Source: an uncultured Olsenella sp.
GTDB lineage: Bacteria > Actinomycetota > Coriobacteriia > Coriobacteriales > Atopobiaceae
Length of the DNA: 64,000 nt
Assembly (NCBI GenBank): GCA_934660915.1
Contig: CAKUIF010000002.1
Coordinates: 62,001 to 126,000 of the forward strand
Direction: 5' to 3'
The notes beneath the pieces are model-generated. The model saw nothing but the letters and a program-made list of their open reading frames with translations. It did no database searches and was not told where the DNA came from. Position numbers and translations under genes: made by a program. Shown here piece after piece: positions 1-9,400 of this stretch (position 1 is its first letter; each line of letters opens with the position of its first letter).

Positions 1-767
1 AACATGACGGCCGTGCCGGACTTACCCTTCTTGAGCAGGCTGTAGCAACCGCCCACGAGGCCAAGCGGCAGGATGAACGGGCAGATCTGGTCGATGATCT
101 CCTGCAGGACGACCTGAGCGCCGTTGATGTCGATGGTCGCGCCCAAGGTCAGGGTAACCATCGAGGGGATCATGGCGCCGATGACCATAAGGCCCATGAT
201 GCGCGCAGCCTCGGTCACCTTCTGGAGGGTTCCGTCGCTGGAGATGCGCTCGAGGAACTTCGAGCCGCCGTCATAGCCGATCTTGAAGCCCACGCGACGC
301 ACGACCTCGGACGGGATGACGTTGATCAGGGCGTAGATGATGGGGCCCAGGACGTTGCCCGCCACGGCCAGCGGAGCGCCGATGCCGGCGCCGATGACGC
401 GGAACGTGCCCCAGAAGAACGAGTCGCCGATACCGGCAAGCGGGCCCATAAGGGCGGCCTTGACCGAGGTGATGGAGCCGGCGTCGTACTCCTCCGGCTC
501 GGAGGCGTTCTGCTCCTCCATGGCGCAGGTGAGGCCGATGAGGAACGGGCTCGTGGAAGTCGCGCAGTTATAGAACTCGAGGTGGCGCTTGACGGCGGCC
601 TTCAGGCCCTCCGGATCGTCCTTGTAGAGCTCCTTCAGGGCGGGCATCATGGTGTAGCAGTAGCCCGTGGACATCTGGCGCTCGTAGTTGAAGCAGCCGA
701 GGAGCTGGTAGTGACGGTTGAAGACGTGGTGGAGCGTCTTCTCGCTAAGCTTCTTCTCTTCAGCCAT
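1..767 (-). CDS. PTS mannose/fructose/sorbose-family EIID component (3' end outside window)
   Basis: Membrane EIID subunit of a mannose-family phosphotransferase; with EIIC it forms the sugar channel. The reading frame begins MAEEKKLSEKTLHHVFNRHY and carries family hallmarks: GYCYTMMPALK, AMEEQN and the GPLAGIGDSFFWGT signature, followed by hydrophobic segments. About 255 codons are visible; the C-terminus lies beyond base 1. ATG at 767 starts two bases after the EIIC stop, so the two are translationally coupled. It is the last visible gene of the leftward operon SIS protein-EIIAB-EIIC-EIID. Substrate cannot be read from this subunit. Family assignment is firm. Confidence 0.93.
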   Translation of the reverse strand, partial: MAEEKKLSEKTLHHVFNRHYQLLGCFNYERQMSTGYCYTMMPALKELYKDDPEGLKAAVKRHLEFYNCATSTSPFLIGLTCAMEEQNASEPEEYDAGSITSVKAALMGPLAGIGDSFFWGTFRVIGAGIGAPLAVAGNVLGPIIYALINVIPSEVVRRVGFKIGYDGGSKFLERISSDGTLQKVTEAARIMGLMVIGAMIPSMVTLTLGATIDINGAQVVLQEIIDQICPFILPLGLVGGCYSLLKKGKSGTAVM

Positions 768-769
768 GA

Positions 770-1567
770 TTACAGCTCCTCATCATCTTCGTCGTCGATG
801 GACTCGGACCCGGCGCCTTGGGTCGCAAGAGCAGCCGCGGGGGCCTGCTTGCCACTGAGCATGTAGTAAACGACCGCGGCGATGGCACCGAAGAACGCGG
901 CGCCGAGGGTGCTCACGTTAAGGAACGCGGCAAGGGCAAAGCCGAGGAACAGGAACACGCCGAACTTCTTGTCCCAGGTCAGCTGGATCAGCATGGCGAC
1001 GCCGAGCGCGGGAAGGAGGTTGCCGGACTGGTTGAGGCCCTCCTGGATGACGGGCGGAATCTGGTCGACGAAGCTGGTGATGACGCCGGAGCCGAGGACA
1101 TAGCCCAAGAAGATGGGCACGAACTTAAAGAGGAAGTAGACGATGCCGCCGCCCCAGATGCACAGGTCGATGCCGCGGTAGTTCTCCTGGTCGGCAAAGC
1201 GGTCGGCCTGGTGGGCAAAGAACGTGTTCACGATCGGGGCCGCGATGTCGCAGAGCTGGGCCACGACGGCGATGGGCACGGCCAGGGCAAGCGTGGTCTC
1301 GTAAGACGCGCCGGTGCTGATGGCAAGCGCCGTGGCGAGGGCGGATCCGACGACGACGTTCGGCGGCGTGGTGGTGCCGATGCCGTTCAGGCCCATCCAC
1401 ACGAGCTCGAGCTGGCCGCCGACCACAAGGCCGGTCACGGGGTCGCCCATGATGAGGCCGACCACAGGGCCGATGATGATCGGGCGGTCCAGCATGTGCT
1501 GGCCGACGAGGCGCGACTCAAGGTAGATCAGCGCCGAAACAAGGGCGACCAAGAATCCTTGCAGCAT
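770..1567 (-). CDS. PTS mannose/fructose/sorbose-family EIIC component
   Basis: Polytopic membrane permease subunit, 265 aa, the usual length for the family. It starts MLQGFLVALVSALIYLESRL and shows the typical GPVVGLIMGDPVTGLVVGGQLELVWMG region that builds the substrate channel, then repeated hydrophobic helices; the last 20 residues are acidic and soluble (SIDDEDDEEL). It lies 90 bp downstream of EIIAB with a GC-rich stem-loop between them, and overlaps functionally with EIID (2 bp gap). Together they import and phosphorylate a sugar or sugar-amine. Substrate not determinable from sequence alone. Confidence 0.95.
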   Translation of the reverse strand: MLQGFLVALVSALIYLESRLVGQHMLDRPIIIGPVVGLIMGDPVTGLVVGGQLELVWMGLNGIGTTTPPNVVVGSALATALAISTGASYETTLALAVPIAVVAQLCDIAAPIVNTFFAHQADRFADQENYRGIDLCIWGGGIVYFLFKFVPIFLGYVLGSGVITSFVDQIPPVIQEGLNQSGNLLPALGVAMLIQLTWDKKFGVFLFLGFALAAFLNVSTLGAAFFGAIAAVVYYMLSGKQAPAAALATQGAGSESIDDEDDEEL

Positions 1568-1614
1568 AGTGCTTCCTTTCTCCTTCTATCCTTGCTTATA
1601 ACTACGGGGAAGGC

Positions 1615-1651
1615 GCGGCCCGGGGCAAGAAGCGCGCTGCCCGCGGGCCGC
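1615..1651 (-). other. Intercistronic GC-rich stem-loop between EIIAB and EIIC
   Basis: The arms gcggcccggggca and tgcccgcgggccgc pair almost completely around a short loop. It has no following U-run, so it is more likely an mRNA stability or partial-attenuation element, giving different levels of EIIAB and the membrane subunits, than a full terminator. Role is inferred. Confidence 0.45.
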
Positions 1652-1657
1652 CTCCCG

Positions 1658-2611
1658 CTAGTTCAGAGCGTGCTCGATAGCCGCGAAGTCGGCCTTCTCG
1701 AGCGTAGGGTTGGCCTGGCCAAATACGTTGACGCCCGCGTCGTGCAGCTTCTTTGCCGCGGCGAACTCCTCGGCGGTGGTGTACACCTGCGGGATGATGG
1801 CAACGTACTTCTCGTCGGGCTTCTTGTTTACGCCGGCGGTGCCGATGTTGAGCTTGCTGAACTTGTGGGCGTCGTCGAGCAGGCTGTACAGACGCTCGGC
1901 GTCCTCGACGGTCTGGGTGACGACGAAGATCCTCTTGCCGTCGTTGATGGGGTTGTTGAGAGCCTTCGCGGCCTTCTCGACGGGCTTGATGAAGAGCTTC
2001 ACGCCCGCGGGCTTGGCCAGCTTAAGGGCGTTCTTCTTGAAGTCGTCGGCAGCGGCGGCGTCGTTGGCAACGAGAATGGTCTCCGGGGCCAGGTGAGAAG
2101 TCCAGGCCACCGCGACCAGACCGTGAATCAGGCGGTCGTCGGCGCGGACGAGCACGATCGACGGCTTGCCCTTGCCGGCCTTCGCGGTCGACTTGGCGGC
2201 GGGGACCTTGGCCGCCGGCGCCTCGGGCTTGACGTCCTGCGCCAGCGGCAGCATGAGCTGCTCGCGGGCGTTGGCCACCGTCGCGGCGAGAGCGCCGTAG
2301 GTGGCGTCATCGCTGAAGACAAGCTCGAGCATGAACGGCATGTTCACGCCGCTGACCAGCATGAACCCGTACTCGTCGGCCAGCTTCATGGCCACCTGGT
2401 TGACGGAGCCGCCGGGGATGTCGGTGCAAACCACCACAGGCTCGCCCTTGGGCAGCGCATCAAGCTGCTCGCGAAGCTCGCGCTCGAACTCCTGGCTCTG
2501 GACGTAGCCGTTGAGATAATGGACGTTGTCTGCGTCCGCCTTGAAGAACTTCACTGCCTGCGCGAAACCTTCCGCGAGCGTGGAGTGGGTGGCGACGAGA
2601 ATCTGGCTCAT
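1658..2611 (-). CDS. PTS mannose-family EIIAB fusion protein
   Basis: Cytoplasmic phosphoryl carrier, 317 aa. Residues 1-135 are the EIIA(Man) fold with the phospho-acceptor His9 in ATHSTLAEG. Residues about 153-317 are EIIB with the active His in VRADDRLIHGLV. They are joined by an Ala/Lys-rich linker (about 125-150, APAAKVPAAKSTAKAGKGK), like ManX of enteric bacteria. HPr phosphorylates EIIA, EIIA passes phosphate to EIIB and EIIB to the incoming sugar. It sits 15 bp downstream of the SIS-domain gene and 90 bp before EIIC. The lysine-rich linker resembles the tails of GlgB and the PRC-barrel protein in this window. Confidence 0.95.
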   Translation of the reverse strand: MSQILVATHSTLAEGFAQAVKFFKADADNVHYLNGYVQSQEFERELREQLDALPKGEPVVVCTDIPGGSVNQVAMKLADEYGFMLVSGVNMPFMLELVFSDDATYGALAATVANAREQLMLPLAQDVKPEAPAAKVPAAKSTAKAGKGKPSIVLVRADDRLIHGLVAVAWTSHLAPETILVANDAAAADDFKKNALKLAKPAGVKLFIKPVEKAAKALNNPINDGKRIFVVTQTVEDAERLYSLLDDAHKFSKLNIGTAGVNKKPDEKYVAIIPQVYTTAEEFAAAKKLHDAGVNVFGQANPTLEKADFAAIEHALN

Positions 2612-2626
2612 GCGAGTGCCTCCTAC

Positions 2627-3733
2627 TTAGTCGAGGTGGGCGAACGAGGTGCGGTTTGCCGGACGGTAGCGCGTGTCGATCTTTGCGTTGATGCAGTTGC
2701 GGCAAGAGATGATCTGGAACGGGATGGCCATCACCAGCGGGGTGAGCTCGTCGGGGATCTCCTCCTCGAAGCAGATGGACTTCGGGCCGAACTCACCCTT
2801 GTGATCGCCGTTGGTCACAACAAAGACGTGCTCGGTCACCTTGTTGTCCTCGTACCACTTGAGGAAGGACGGGATGCGCTCGATGCCGGGGCCGTCGGGA
2901 GCGACAAAGAAGGAGTAGTTGTTCTCGTCGAGCGCGTAGTGCGGGCCGTGGATCATCTCCTCGAGCTCGTAGCCGCGGACCGGCTTGTGGTAGGTCTCGT
3001 TCATCTTGAGCTCGGCCTCCTCGGCGGTGCAGGCGTTGATGCCATAGGTGCACACATAGCCGCGGGTAAGGGCCATGAGCTCAAAGACGTTCTCGTCGTA
3101 CCAGGCGTCCGCCTGCTCAACGAGGTGGTCGTAGGACTCGGCGAGGGCGCGGGCCGCGTCAAGACGGGCCTCGAAGGAGGCGCCGTCGATGGTGCCCAGG
3201 GCGTGGCCGGCGGACATGGCCAGCAGATAGCCCTCGAAGAGGCTGACCTGATAGCCGCGGGTCTCGACGTGGACCTCCTCCTTGCCGGTGAGCAGGCGGA
3301 TGGCGGAGTCGACGGACTCGGTCACGGGGCTGTCCATAACGTCGGTGAGCGCGAGGGCGTAGAAGCCAGCCTCGTGGGCGCGGCGCATGACGTCGATGGT
3401 CGAGACGGAGGTGCCGGACTGAGAGACGCCGATGACCAGGACCTGGTCGGGACGATAGGCGCCGGAAGTCGCGATGTCGTTCTCGTCAAAGCGGGTCGGG
3501 AAGCCGGCGGAGGCCTCGACCTTGCAGTAGCGCTGGAACAGCGTGGAGATGTAGAGGGAGGCGTTGTAGCTGGTGCCGGAGCCGACGAAATAGACGCGCT
3601 TGAAGTCGTGGCTCGTCATGAGGTCGACGAAGGGGTCGCAGAACAGGGCGCGCTCCTCGTAGGCGTTGCGCAGCGCGTGGCCCGTGTCCTTGATGTAGCC
3701 GTACATGCTGGGGTCGTCGAGCTTGGTGATCAT
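2627..3733 (-). CDS. SIS-domain sugar isomerase / deglycase, first gene of the PTS operon
   Basis: 368 aa protein with two sugar-isomerase (SIS) domains, related to the isomerase half of GlmS and to AgaS/FrlB-type enzymes. Visible motifs are VYFVGSGTSYNASLY (first SIS phosphosugar loop, about 47-61) and VIGVSQSGTSVSTID (about 101-115). There is no glutaminase domain. Start ATG has a strong GGAGG site. As the first gene of a mannose-family PTS operon, it should act on the phosphorylated product: either a deglycase splitting a fructosamine/glucosamine-amino acid 6-phosphate, or an aminosugar-6-phosphate isomerase/deaminase. The family is clear, the substrate is inference. Confidence 0.85.
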   Translation of the reverse strand: MITKLDDPSMYGYIKDTGHALRNAYEERALFCDPFVDLMTSHDFKRVYFVGSGTSYNASLYISTLFQRYCKVEASAGFPTRFDENDIATSGAYRPDQVLVIGVSQSGTSVSTIDVMRRAHEAGFYALALTDVMDSPVTESVDSAIRLLTGKEEVHVETRGYQVSLFEGYLLAMSAGHALGTIDGASFEARLDAARALAESYDHLVEQADAWYDENVFELMALTRGYVCTYGINACTAEEAELKMNETYHKPVRGYELEEMIHGPHYALDENNYSFFVAPDGPGIERIPSFLKWYEDNKVTEHVFVVTNGDHKGEFGPKSICFEEEIPDELTPLVMAIPFQIISCRNCINAKIDTRYRPANRTSFAHLD

Positions 3734-3792
3734 AGTACCTCCTGTTTGGTGGTTGACGGTTCGGCTCGTGTTTTCTGTGCCTGACGTATTTG

Positions 3793-3822
3793 TATATACA
3801 TTGACTTACTTTGTAATGGCAA
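3793..3822 (-). promoter_or_regulatory. Candidate sigma-A promoter of the PTS/SIS operon
   Basis: On the minus strand TTGCCA (3817-3822) and TATATA (3793-3798) are separated by 18 bp and lie about 60 bp upstream of the SIS gene start, in an AT-rich gap between two divergent genes. Pattern match only. Confidence 0.5.
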
Positions 3823-3848
3823 TAGCGGATGAGTGGTATTATTCGGTC

Positions 3849-3875
3849 GGTAAACGGCAATTTACCAGTTGGTAA
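3849..3875. promoter_or_regulatory. Overlapping palindromes, candidate GntR operator
   Basis: TTACCAGTTGGTAA (3862-3875) is a perfect 6-bp-arm palindrome. It overlaps a second inverted repeat GGTAAA-N6-TTTACC (3849-3866). Both sit in the 312 bp divergent region (3734-4045) upstream of the -35 box of the PTS operon and 170 bp before the GntR gene. HutC-type regulators bind such dyads, so autoregulation and PTS control is the likely role. Confidence 0.5.
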
Positions 3876-4045
3876 TGGTTTTATATCGACCTGCCTAGCC
3901 TGAAAACCAAGCCCATGCGCCTTGAAGCCCCCCAAACATTTCTGGTTGGGATTGCGCTTCTTTTCTTATTTGTTACAGGTTTGTCTATATATTTCGTCAC
4001 TGATTGTGTACATTTGTGCCAAGCAACACTTCGAGGAGGCGCGTT

Positions 4046-4759
4046 TTGTCCAAGGAACCTAAATACCGGCAGGTCGAGGAGAGCATCCGCCAGATGATCC
4101 AGCTCGGCACGCTTAAGGTCGGGGACCAAATCCCCACCGAGGAGGAGCTGTGCGAGAAGTTCGGGTTCTCGCGCATGACGGTCAACAAGGCCCTCTCGAA
4201 CCTCTCTGCAAGCGGATACATCGAGCGCGTCCCCGGGCGCGGCAGCTTCGTGCGTCGCCACCATGTGGACAAGAGCCTCTCCGCCGGCACAAGTTTCACG
4301 GAAGATATGGCGGCTATCGGCCTCAAGGCCGGCTCCAAGCTCCTCTCGTATGAGGTGGTCCCCGCCTCCGCTTATCCAAAAGCCCAAGAAGCGCTCGAGC
4401 TCGCCGACGACGACCTCATCCACCACTTCGTGCGCCTACGCACCGGCGACGACATTCCCGTGGCCATCAGCGACACCTATATCTCGGCGGCGGTTATCCC
4501 CGCCATTAGCGTGGAGTGCCTCAACGGCTCGTTCTACGAGTACGTGCGCTCGCTCGGCATCAACACCGGCCTGTGTCGCATGTCCATAAGCGCCGTCATC
4601 CCGACTCCCGAGCAGCAAAGCCTGCTGTGCGCCAAGGACATCGCCCTTCTGGCAGTGCGCCACGTCACCTGCGCCGACATCGATGGCAAGCAGGTCCCCT
4701 ATGAGTACATCACCACGTACTACAACGGTGATTCGTACAGCTACGACTACGCAATCTAG
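4046..4759 (+). CDS. GntR family (HutC/UTRA subfamily) transcriptional regulator
   Basis: Sugar-responsive repressor, 237 aa. Residues about 5-70 are the winged helix (KYRQVEESIRQMI, GDQIPTEEELCEKFGFSRMTVNKAL); the rest is a UTRA ligand-binding domain with the typical hydrophobic and arginine pattern (HHFVRLRTGDDIPVAISDTYI). I place the start at TTG 4046 because it is preceded by GAGGAGG (4033-4039) at good spacing; an in-frame ATG at 4004 would add 14 residues with no ribosome site. It is divergent from the PTS/SIS operon, so it most likely controls it in response to a phosphosugar. Confidence 0.9.
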   Translation: MSKEPKYRQVEESIRQMIQLGTLKVGDQIPTEEELCEKFGFSRMTVNKALSNLSASGYIERVPGRGSFVRRHHVDKSLSAGTSFTEDMAAIGLKAGSKLLSYEVVPASAYPKAQEALELADDDLIHHFVRLRTGDDIPVAISDTYISAAVIPAISVECLNGSFYEYVRSLGINTGLCRMSISAVIPTPEQQSLLCAKDIALLAVRHVTCADIDGKQVPYEYITTYYNGDSYSYDYAI

Positions 4760-4808
4760 CAAGAAGAACTCGCCGGATACCGGCATAAACGCATAGAAAG
4801 GGTCCATC

Positions 4809-5852
4809 GTGAAGATGCCCGACGTACTCGCCTCCGCCCGCGGCGGCAGGGGCGTGTCCACCACACCCGTCGAAAACCTGAGCGACTTCGAGGTCTCGCC
4901 CCATGAGGCAGAGCCTGCGTTCGAAGGGGGCTCCCTCATTCAGGGCGCGGCGCTGCTTACGCCAGAGGAAGACGCGAGGAGTGCACGTGCCATCGAGCGG
5001 CGCGACAGCGTCGGCGTGGTTAAGACCGCCGTCATGCTGAACTTTGCCGTGATCATGGCGGCGCTCGCCTACGTGCTGTTTACCGCGCCGAAAAACTTGG
5101 CACTCGGCGGTGCGTCGGGTCTCTCTATCGTGATTGCGGGGCTCGTTCCGGGATTGCCCAATGCCGTCGCGCTCTGGGGAGTGAACCTCGTATGCGTCAT
5201 CATCGGATTGGCGCTCACCGGAAAGAGAGCTGTCGCGTGGAGCGTCGCGGCGTCGTTCGCGCTCTCTGCGTACGTATCGCTCTTTACGCAGGTCATGCCC
5301 ATAACCCACTCGGTAACAGGAGACCTGTGGATTGACCTTCTGTGCGCCGTGGTCCTTACCGCCGTGAGTGCTGCCGTGGCCTACAGCGTCGGCGCCTCCA
5401 CGGGCGGAACCGACATCATCATCGTTGCGCTTGCCAAGCGCACGAGCCTGACGACGGGCATAGCGACGCTGCTCGTCAATTCGACTTCAGTCGTAGGAAG
5501 CCTGCTACTGTTTGACCTGCGCACGGGCATCTACTGCGTAATCGGTCTGCTCATCATGACGGTTGTGGTCAACGGCGTACTCGACGGCATGAAGCAGCAC
5601 AAGGTTGTGACCGTGATTTGCAAGCAGCCGGCGCGCGTGGAGGAGTTCATCGTCCGCGAGCTTCAGCGAACCGCGACCATCTCGGAGGCATACGGCGCCT
5701 ACTCAGGCAATAAAGTGACCTCAATCATGACGGTGCTCAACCCGCGCGAGACGCTGCGACTCGAAAAGTACATTCGCGGGCTCGACCCGACGGCGTTCAT
5801 CACGTATGTGAACACATCGCAGATCACTGGGCGCGGATTCAGGCTGGTCTAG
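4809..5852 (+). CDS. YitT family membrane protein (DUF161 + DUF2179)
   Basis: 347 aa integral membrane protein of the YitT/DUF161 family. A soluble N-terminal extension of about 75 residues, longer than usual, precedes five or six hydrophobic helices including the family motif GGASGLSIVIAGL and ASTGGTDIIIVALAK. The C-terminal 90 residues are the DUF2179 domain (KVVTVICKQPARVEEFI ... SIMTVLNPRETLRLEKYI). The GTG start at 4809 has GAAAGGG six bases upstream. It lies 49 bp after the GntR gene on the same strand, so read-through is possible but a shared role is not evident. Biochemical function of the family is not established. Confidence 0.88.
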   Translation: MKMPDVLASARGGRGVSTTPVENLSDFEVSPHEAEPAFEGGSLIQGAALLTPEEDARSARAIERRDSVGVVKTAVMLNFAVIMAALAYVLFTAPKNLALGGASGLSIVIAGLVPGLPNAVALWGVNLVCVIIGLALTGKRAVAWSVAASFALSAYVSLFTQVMPITHSVTGDLWIDLLCAVVLTAVSAAVAYSVGASTGGTDIIIVALAKRTSLTTGIATLLVNSTSVVGSLLLFDLRTGIYCVIGLLIMTVVVNGVLDGMKQHKVVTVICKQPARVEEFIVRELQRTATISEAYGAYSGNKVTSIMTVLNPRETLRLEKYIRGLDPTAFITYVNTSQITGRGFRLV

Positions 5853-5863
5853 TCGAAGGCCAC

Positions 5864-6087
5864 CACGCACTTTCCGCCTTCGGGCCACGCCGAGGCGCGC
5901 GCGTGGCGCAGTTTAGCGGTTCGGGCCACGCAGTTTGGGCGGCAACGGGGCGCCCGGCGTACGACAACTGGGGCTTTGCGACGCGCGGCACCGCGAGACC
6001 CGCCACGGGCGCCAGAATCACGTGGCCCGAGGGCGGAAAGTGCGCAGCGCAACGGCGCGGGCGTAGCCCGAGAGCCCAAAGCGCGCG
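5864..6087. repeat. Mirrored 26-bp unit array, copy 1 (convergent yitT/mfd gap)
   Basis: Four related 26-bp units at 5864-5889 and 5905-5930 (minus orientation), then 6021-6046 and 6062-6087 (plus orientation). Pitch is 41 bp within each pair, with a 90 bp centre. In plus orientation a unit begins CGTAGCCCG or CGTGGCCCG and ends close to TTCGGCGCA; this copy is the most degenerate. It lies in the 573 bp gap 5853-6425, which has no gene and otherwise only copy 2 and the mfd terminator. Confidence 0.75.
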
Positions 6088-6105
6088 CCCGGGCAGGCAC
6101 CCCAC

Positions 6106-6328
6106 CGCGCCGAAACCGCCTTCGGGCCACGTCCCCGACCGCGCTTGCGCCGAAGCGCTCCGCGGGCTACGCGCTTTTGCGGCTCACGAGGACCCATTCG
6201 GCGCAAAAGGCCAGTTGGCCCCTCCCCGCCGCGGGATCGCGAGGCTCCCGGACGCCAAAACACGTAGCCCGAAGATGCTTTCGGCGCACAGGGGCGCCCC
6301 GGCGTAGCCCCGACAGCATCACGGCGCA
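6106..6328. repeat. Mirrored 26-bp unit array, copy 2
   Basis: Units at 6106-6131 and 6146-6171 (minus) and 6263-6288 and 6303-6328 (plus), 40 bp pitch, 91 bp centre. It follows copy 1 after 18 bp. Its centre shares a stretch (about 6193-6215, CCATT...GCAAAAGGCCAGTTG) with the centre of the copy at 24498-24730, which supports common descent. Confidence 0.8.
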
Positions 6329-6336
6329 CGCGCACA

Positions 6337-6369
6337 CAAAAATCGCCCGGCCAGGAGCAGCCGGGCGAT
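6337..6369 (-). terminator. Rho-independent terminator of mfd
   Basis: On the minus strand ATCGCCCGGC pairs perfectly with GCCGGGCGAT across an 8-base loop and is followed by TTTTTGTG. It begins 57 bp after the mfd stop. Confidence 0.85.
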
Positions 6370-6425
6370 CAAAGATGAGGGAGGCCGGTTCAGGCGGCCC
6401 TGCGCCAACTCGGCCCGGCGCCTTC

Positions 6426-9400
6426 CTACTCGTCCACCTCGTCGTCGCCGCCGATCTGCTCGAGCACGCCGAGCGCGACGGGCATGAGCTCGGAGTCCTT
6501 GCGGCGGAACGGATACGCGAGCTTGTGGGTCTTCGGGTAGTTGAGCGCACCCTCCCCCTTGAGCTTGAGCGCCACGGCACGAGGCACGTCGACGCCCTGA
6601 TAAATGACGCGCCCGTTCGTGAGGCTAATGGTCGTGCAACCCAAGCGCTGAGCGCGGATGCGCACGCGAGCACGGTCAAAGAGGTTTTTGCCCGCAAGCG
6701 GCAGTGCGCCGAAGCGCTCCTCGGTCTCCTCCTGGAGCGCATCGACCTCTGCGATGTCCACCGCAGCGGCGAGCTTTCGGTACACGAGCACGCGACGGTC
6801 GACCTCGGGCAGGTACTCCTCCGCGAGGAAGAAGTCTGCCGGCAGGTTAATGTTGACCTCCGCCAGCTCCACATCGCGCGTCTCGCCGCGCGCCTCGGCC
6901 ACGGCCTCGCCGAGCATCTGCGTAAAGAGGTCGAAGCCGACGCTCGAGAGGTTGCCGTGCTGCTCGGCGCCCATAAGTGAGCCGGCGCCGCGAATCTCGA
7001 GGTCGCGCATGGCGATCTTCATGCCGCTGCCCAGGTCCTGGTACTCGTTGATCGCCGTGAGGCGGTCGGTGGCCTCGGGCGTGAGCGGCACCTCGCCGGG
7101 GAACATGAAGTACGCGTAGGCCTGCTGCCGGCTGCGGCCCACGCGGCCCTTGAGCTGGTAAAGCTGCGCCAGGCCAAGCCGCTGGGAGTCCTCGATAATC
7201 AGCGTGTTCGAATGCGAGTTGTCGATGCCGCTCTCGATGATGGTCGTGGCCACGAGCACATCGACCTCGTGCTCGTTGAACCGCAGCATCACGTCCTCGA
7301 CCTGCTTGGCGCTCATCTTTCCGTGCGCGACCGCCACGCGCGCCTCGGGCGCCGCCTCCATCACGCGCGACACCGCGTCGTCGATGGTGTGCACGCGATT
7401 GCTCACGTAGTAGACCTGTCCCTTGCGCGCGAGCTCGGCCCGGATCGCCGCCGAGACCACGTCGGGATCGTACTCCCCCACCGTGACCTTGACGGGCAGG
7501 CGCCCAGGAGGAGGCGTCATGATCAGGCTCATGTCGCGCACGCCGCTCATGGCCATCTGCATCGTTCGCGGAATCGGCGTGGCCGAGAGTGTGAGCACGT
7601 CGACCTGCTCACGCAGGTTCTTGAGCTGCTCCTTATGCTGCACGCCAAAGCGCTGCTCCTCGTCGATGATAACGAGGCCCAGGTCATACGGGTTAACGTC
7701 TGCAGACAGCAGCCGGTGCGTGCCCACGAGCACGTCGACCGACCCGTCCGCGAAGCCCGCGAGCGCGCGGCGCTGCTGGGCAGGCGTGACGAATCGCGAC
7801 AGCACGGCAACCTTGAGGTCGAACGGCGCGAACCGCTCAAAAAAGGTCTCGAAGTGCTGTTGCGCGAGGATCGTCGTCGGGCACAAGATCATGACCTGCT
7901 TGGCGTCCTGGCAGCACTTGAACGCCGCGCGCAGCGCGACCTCGGTCTTGCCGAAGCCCACATCGCCGCAGAGCAGGCGGTCCATCGGCTTGCGCGCCTC
8001 CATGTCGGCCTTGATGTCGGCCACGGCGCTCGCCTGATCGGGCGTGAGGTCGTAGCTGAAGCTCGATTCCATGTCGTCCTGCGCCGGGGTATCGGGACTG
8101 AATGCGAAGCCCGTTACCGACGAGCGGCGCGTATAGAGGTCGACCAGGTCGAACGCGAGCTTCTTTGCGGACTTGCGGGCCTTGCCCGTGGCTCGACTCC
8201 AGTCGGCGGTGTTCAGGCGCGTGAGGCGCGGCGAGTCACCGTCGGGACCGACGTAGCGCGTGATGCGATCAACCTGCTCGAGCGGCACAAAGAGCTTGTC
8301 GCCGCCGGCGTAGGAGAGCTGGAAGTAGTCGCGCTCGCGCCCGCCGACTTCTTGGCGCACGATGTCGGAGAACAGCGCGATGCCGTGTGTGGCATGGACG
8401 ACGTAGTCACCCGGCTTGAAGGGGAAGGTCACGCTCGTGGGATCCACGCGCTTGGCGCGGCGGCGGGCCTTGGCGGTGCGCGACGCGAGGTCGTCGACGG
8501 AAAGAATGCCCAGGCGCGCCGCAGGAATCACGACGCCGGCAGGCACGGGCGCGTCGATGAAGGTCACGCGATCGCGGGCAAGCGGCGGCGCGTCGAAGCG
8601 CGCATCGTCGTCGCACACGTCGTGCGCGTTCTCGGCGGCGGAGCCGAGCGACTCGGCAAAAGGAATCCCCTCGTCGTTGAAGCGCAGCTCAAGCGCCTCG
8701 CGCGCACCGCGATCGGGCACGGCAAAGAGCGTGACCGAGCGGTCGGCCACGAGTTGGCGCACGCGGCCGATGAGCTTGGAGTCCGAGCCGTTGACGCCCG
8801 GTTGGCGCACCTCGAGGCTCGCGGTGACGGCACCCGCGCCCGCGCGCAGCATCGACGCGAAGCTCAGGCGCTGCTGGCGTCCGAAGTCGAGCTGACGCGG
8901 GTTCGTATAGAGCCCCTTGGTCGAGACGCGCGCAGCCGTCGCCGCCTGCTCGACCTCGTCGGCAGCGCGCAGGCAGTCGTCGAAGAGCGCACGGGGCTCG
9001 GCGAGGACCACAAGGGTGTTCGCGCTCGCGTGGTCGATAGGCGTGGCGGACCCGCCGTAGAGCTCCGGCAGATAGCGCTCGAGCGCGGGCTGAGCGGCTC
9101 GGGCTCCAATGAGCTCCAGGTCGGCGGCCAAGGCGTTGTCGTTCTGGGCGCGGGCGTAGAGCACCTCCTCGGCGCGCGCCACGGTCTCGTCGGTCAAGGC
9201 CATCTCGCGACACGGCGAGACGGTCACACTCTTGAGCTCGCCGATGGTCTGGCCGGTAGCCGCGACCATGCGGCGCACGCGATCGATCTCGTCGCCGAAG
9301 AACTCGATGCGCACCGGCGTTGTGGCCTGCGCCGGAAAGACGTCCACCGCGTCACCGTGCACGTGGAAGCTGCCGGGGGCGTCGACCTCGCCATTGTCGG

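Noticed and set aside
818..3784. Very long open frames on the strand opposite to known genes (for example 818-3784, 12518-15733, 30851-32503)
   Set aside because: They are antisense shadows from strong codon bias at high GC. Their translations are Arg/Gly/Leu/Asp-rich without domain patterns, and each covers a well-recognised gene.
3914..4045. In-frame ATG 4004 as start of the GntR regulator
   Set aside because: There is no ribosome site for it, while TTG 4046 has GAGGAGG and gives a typical N-terminus.
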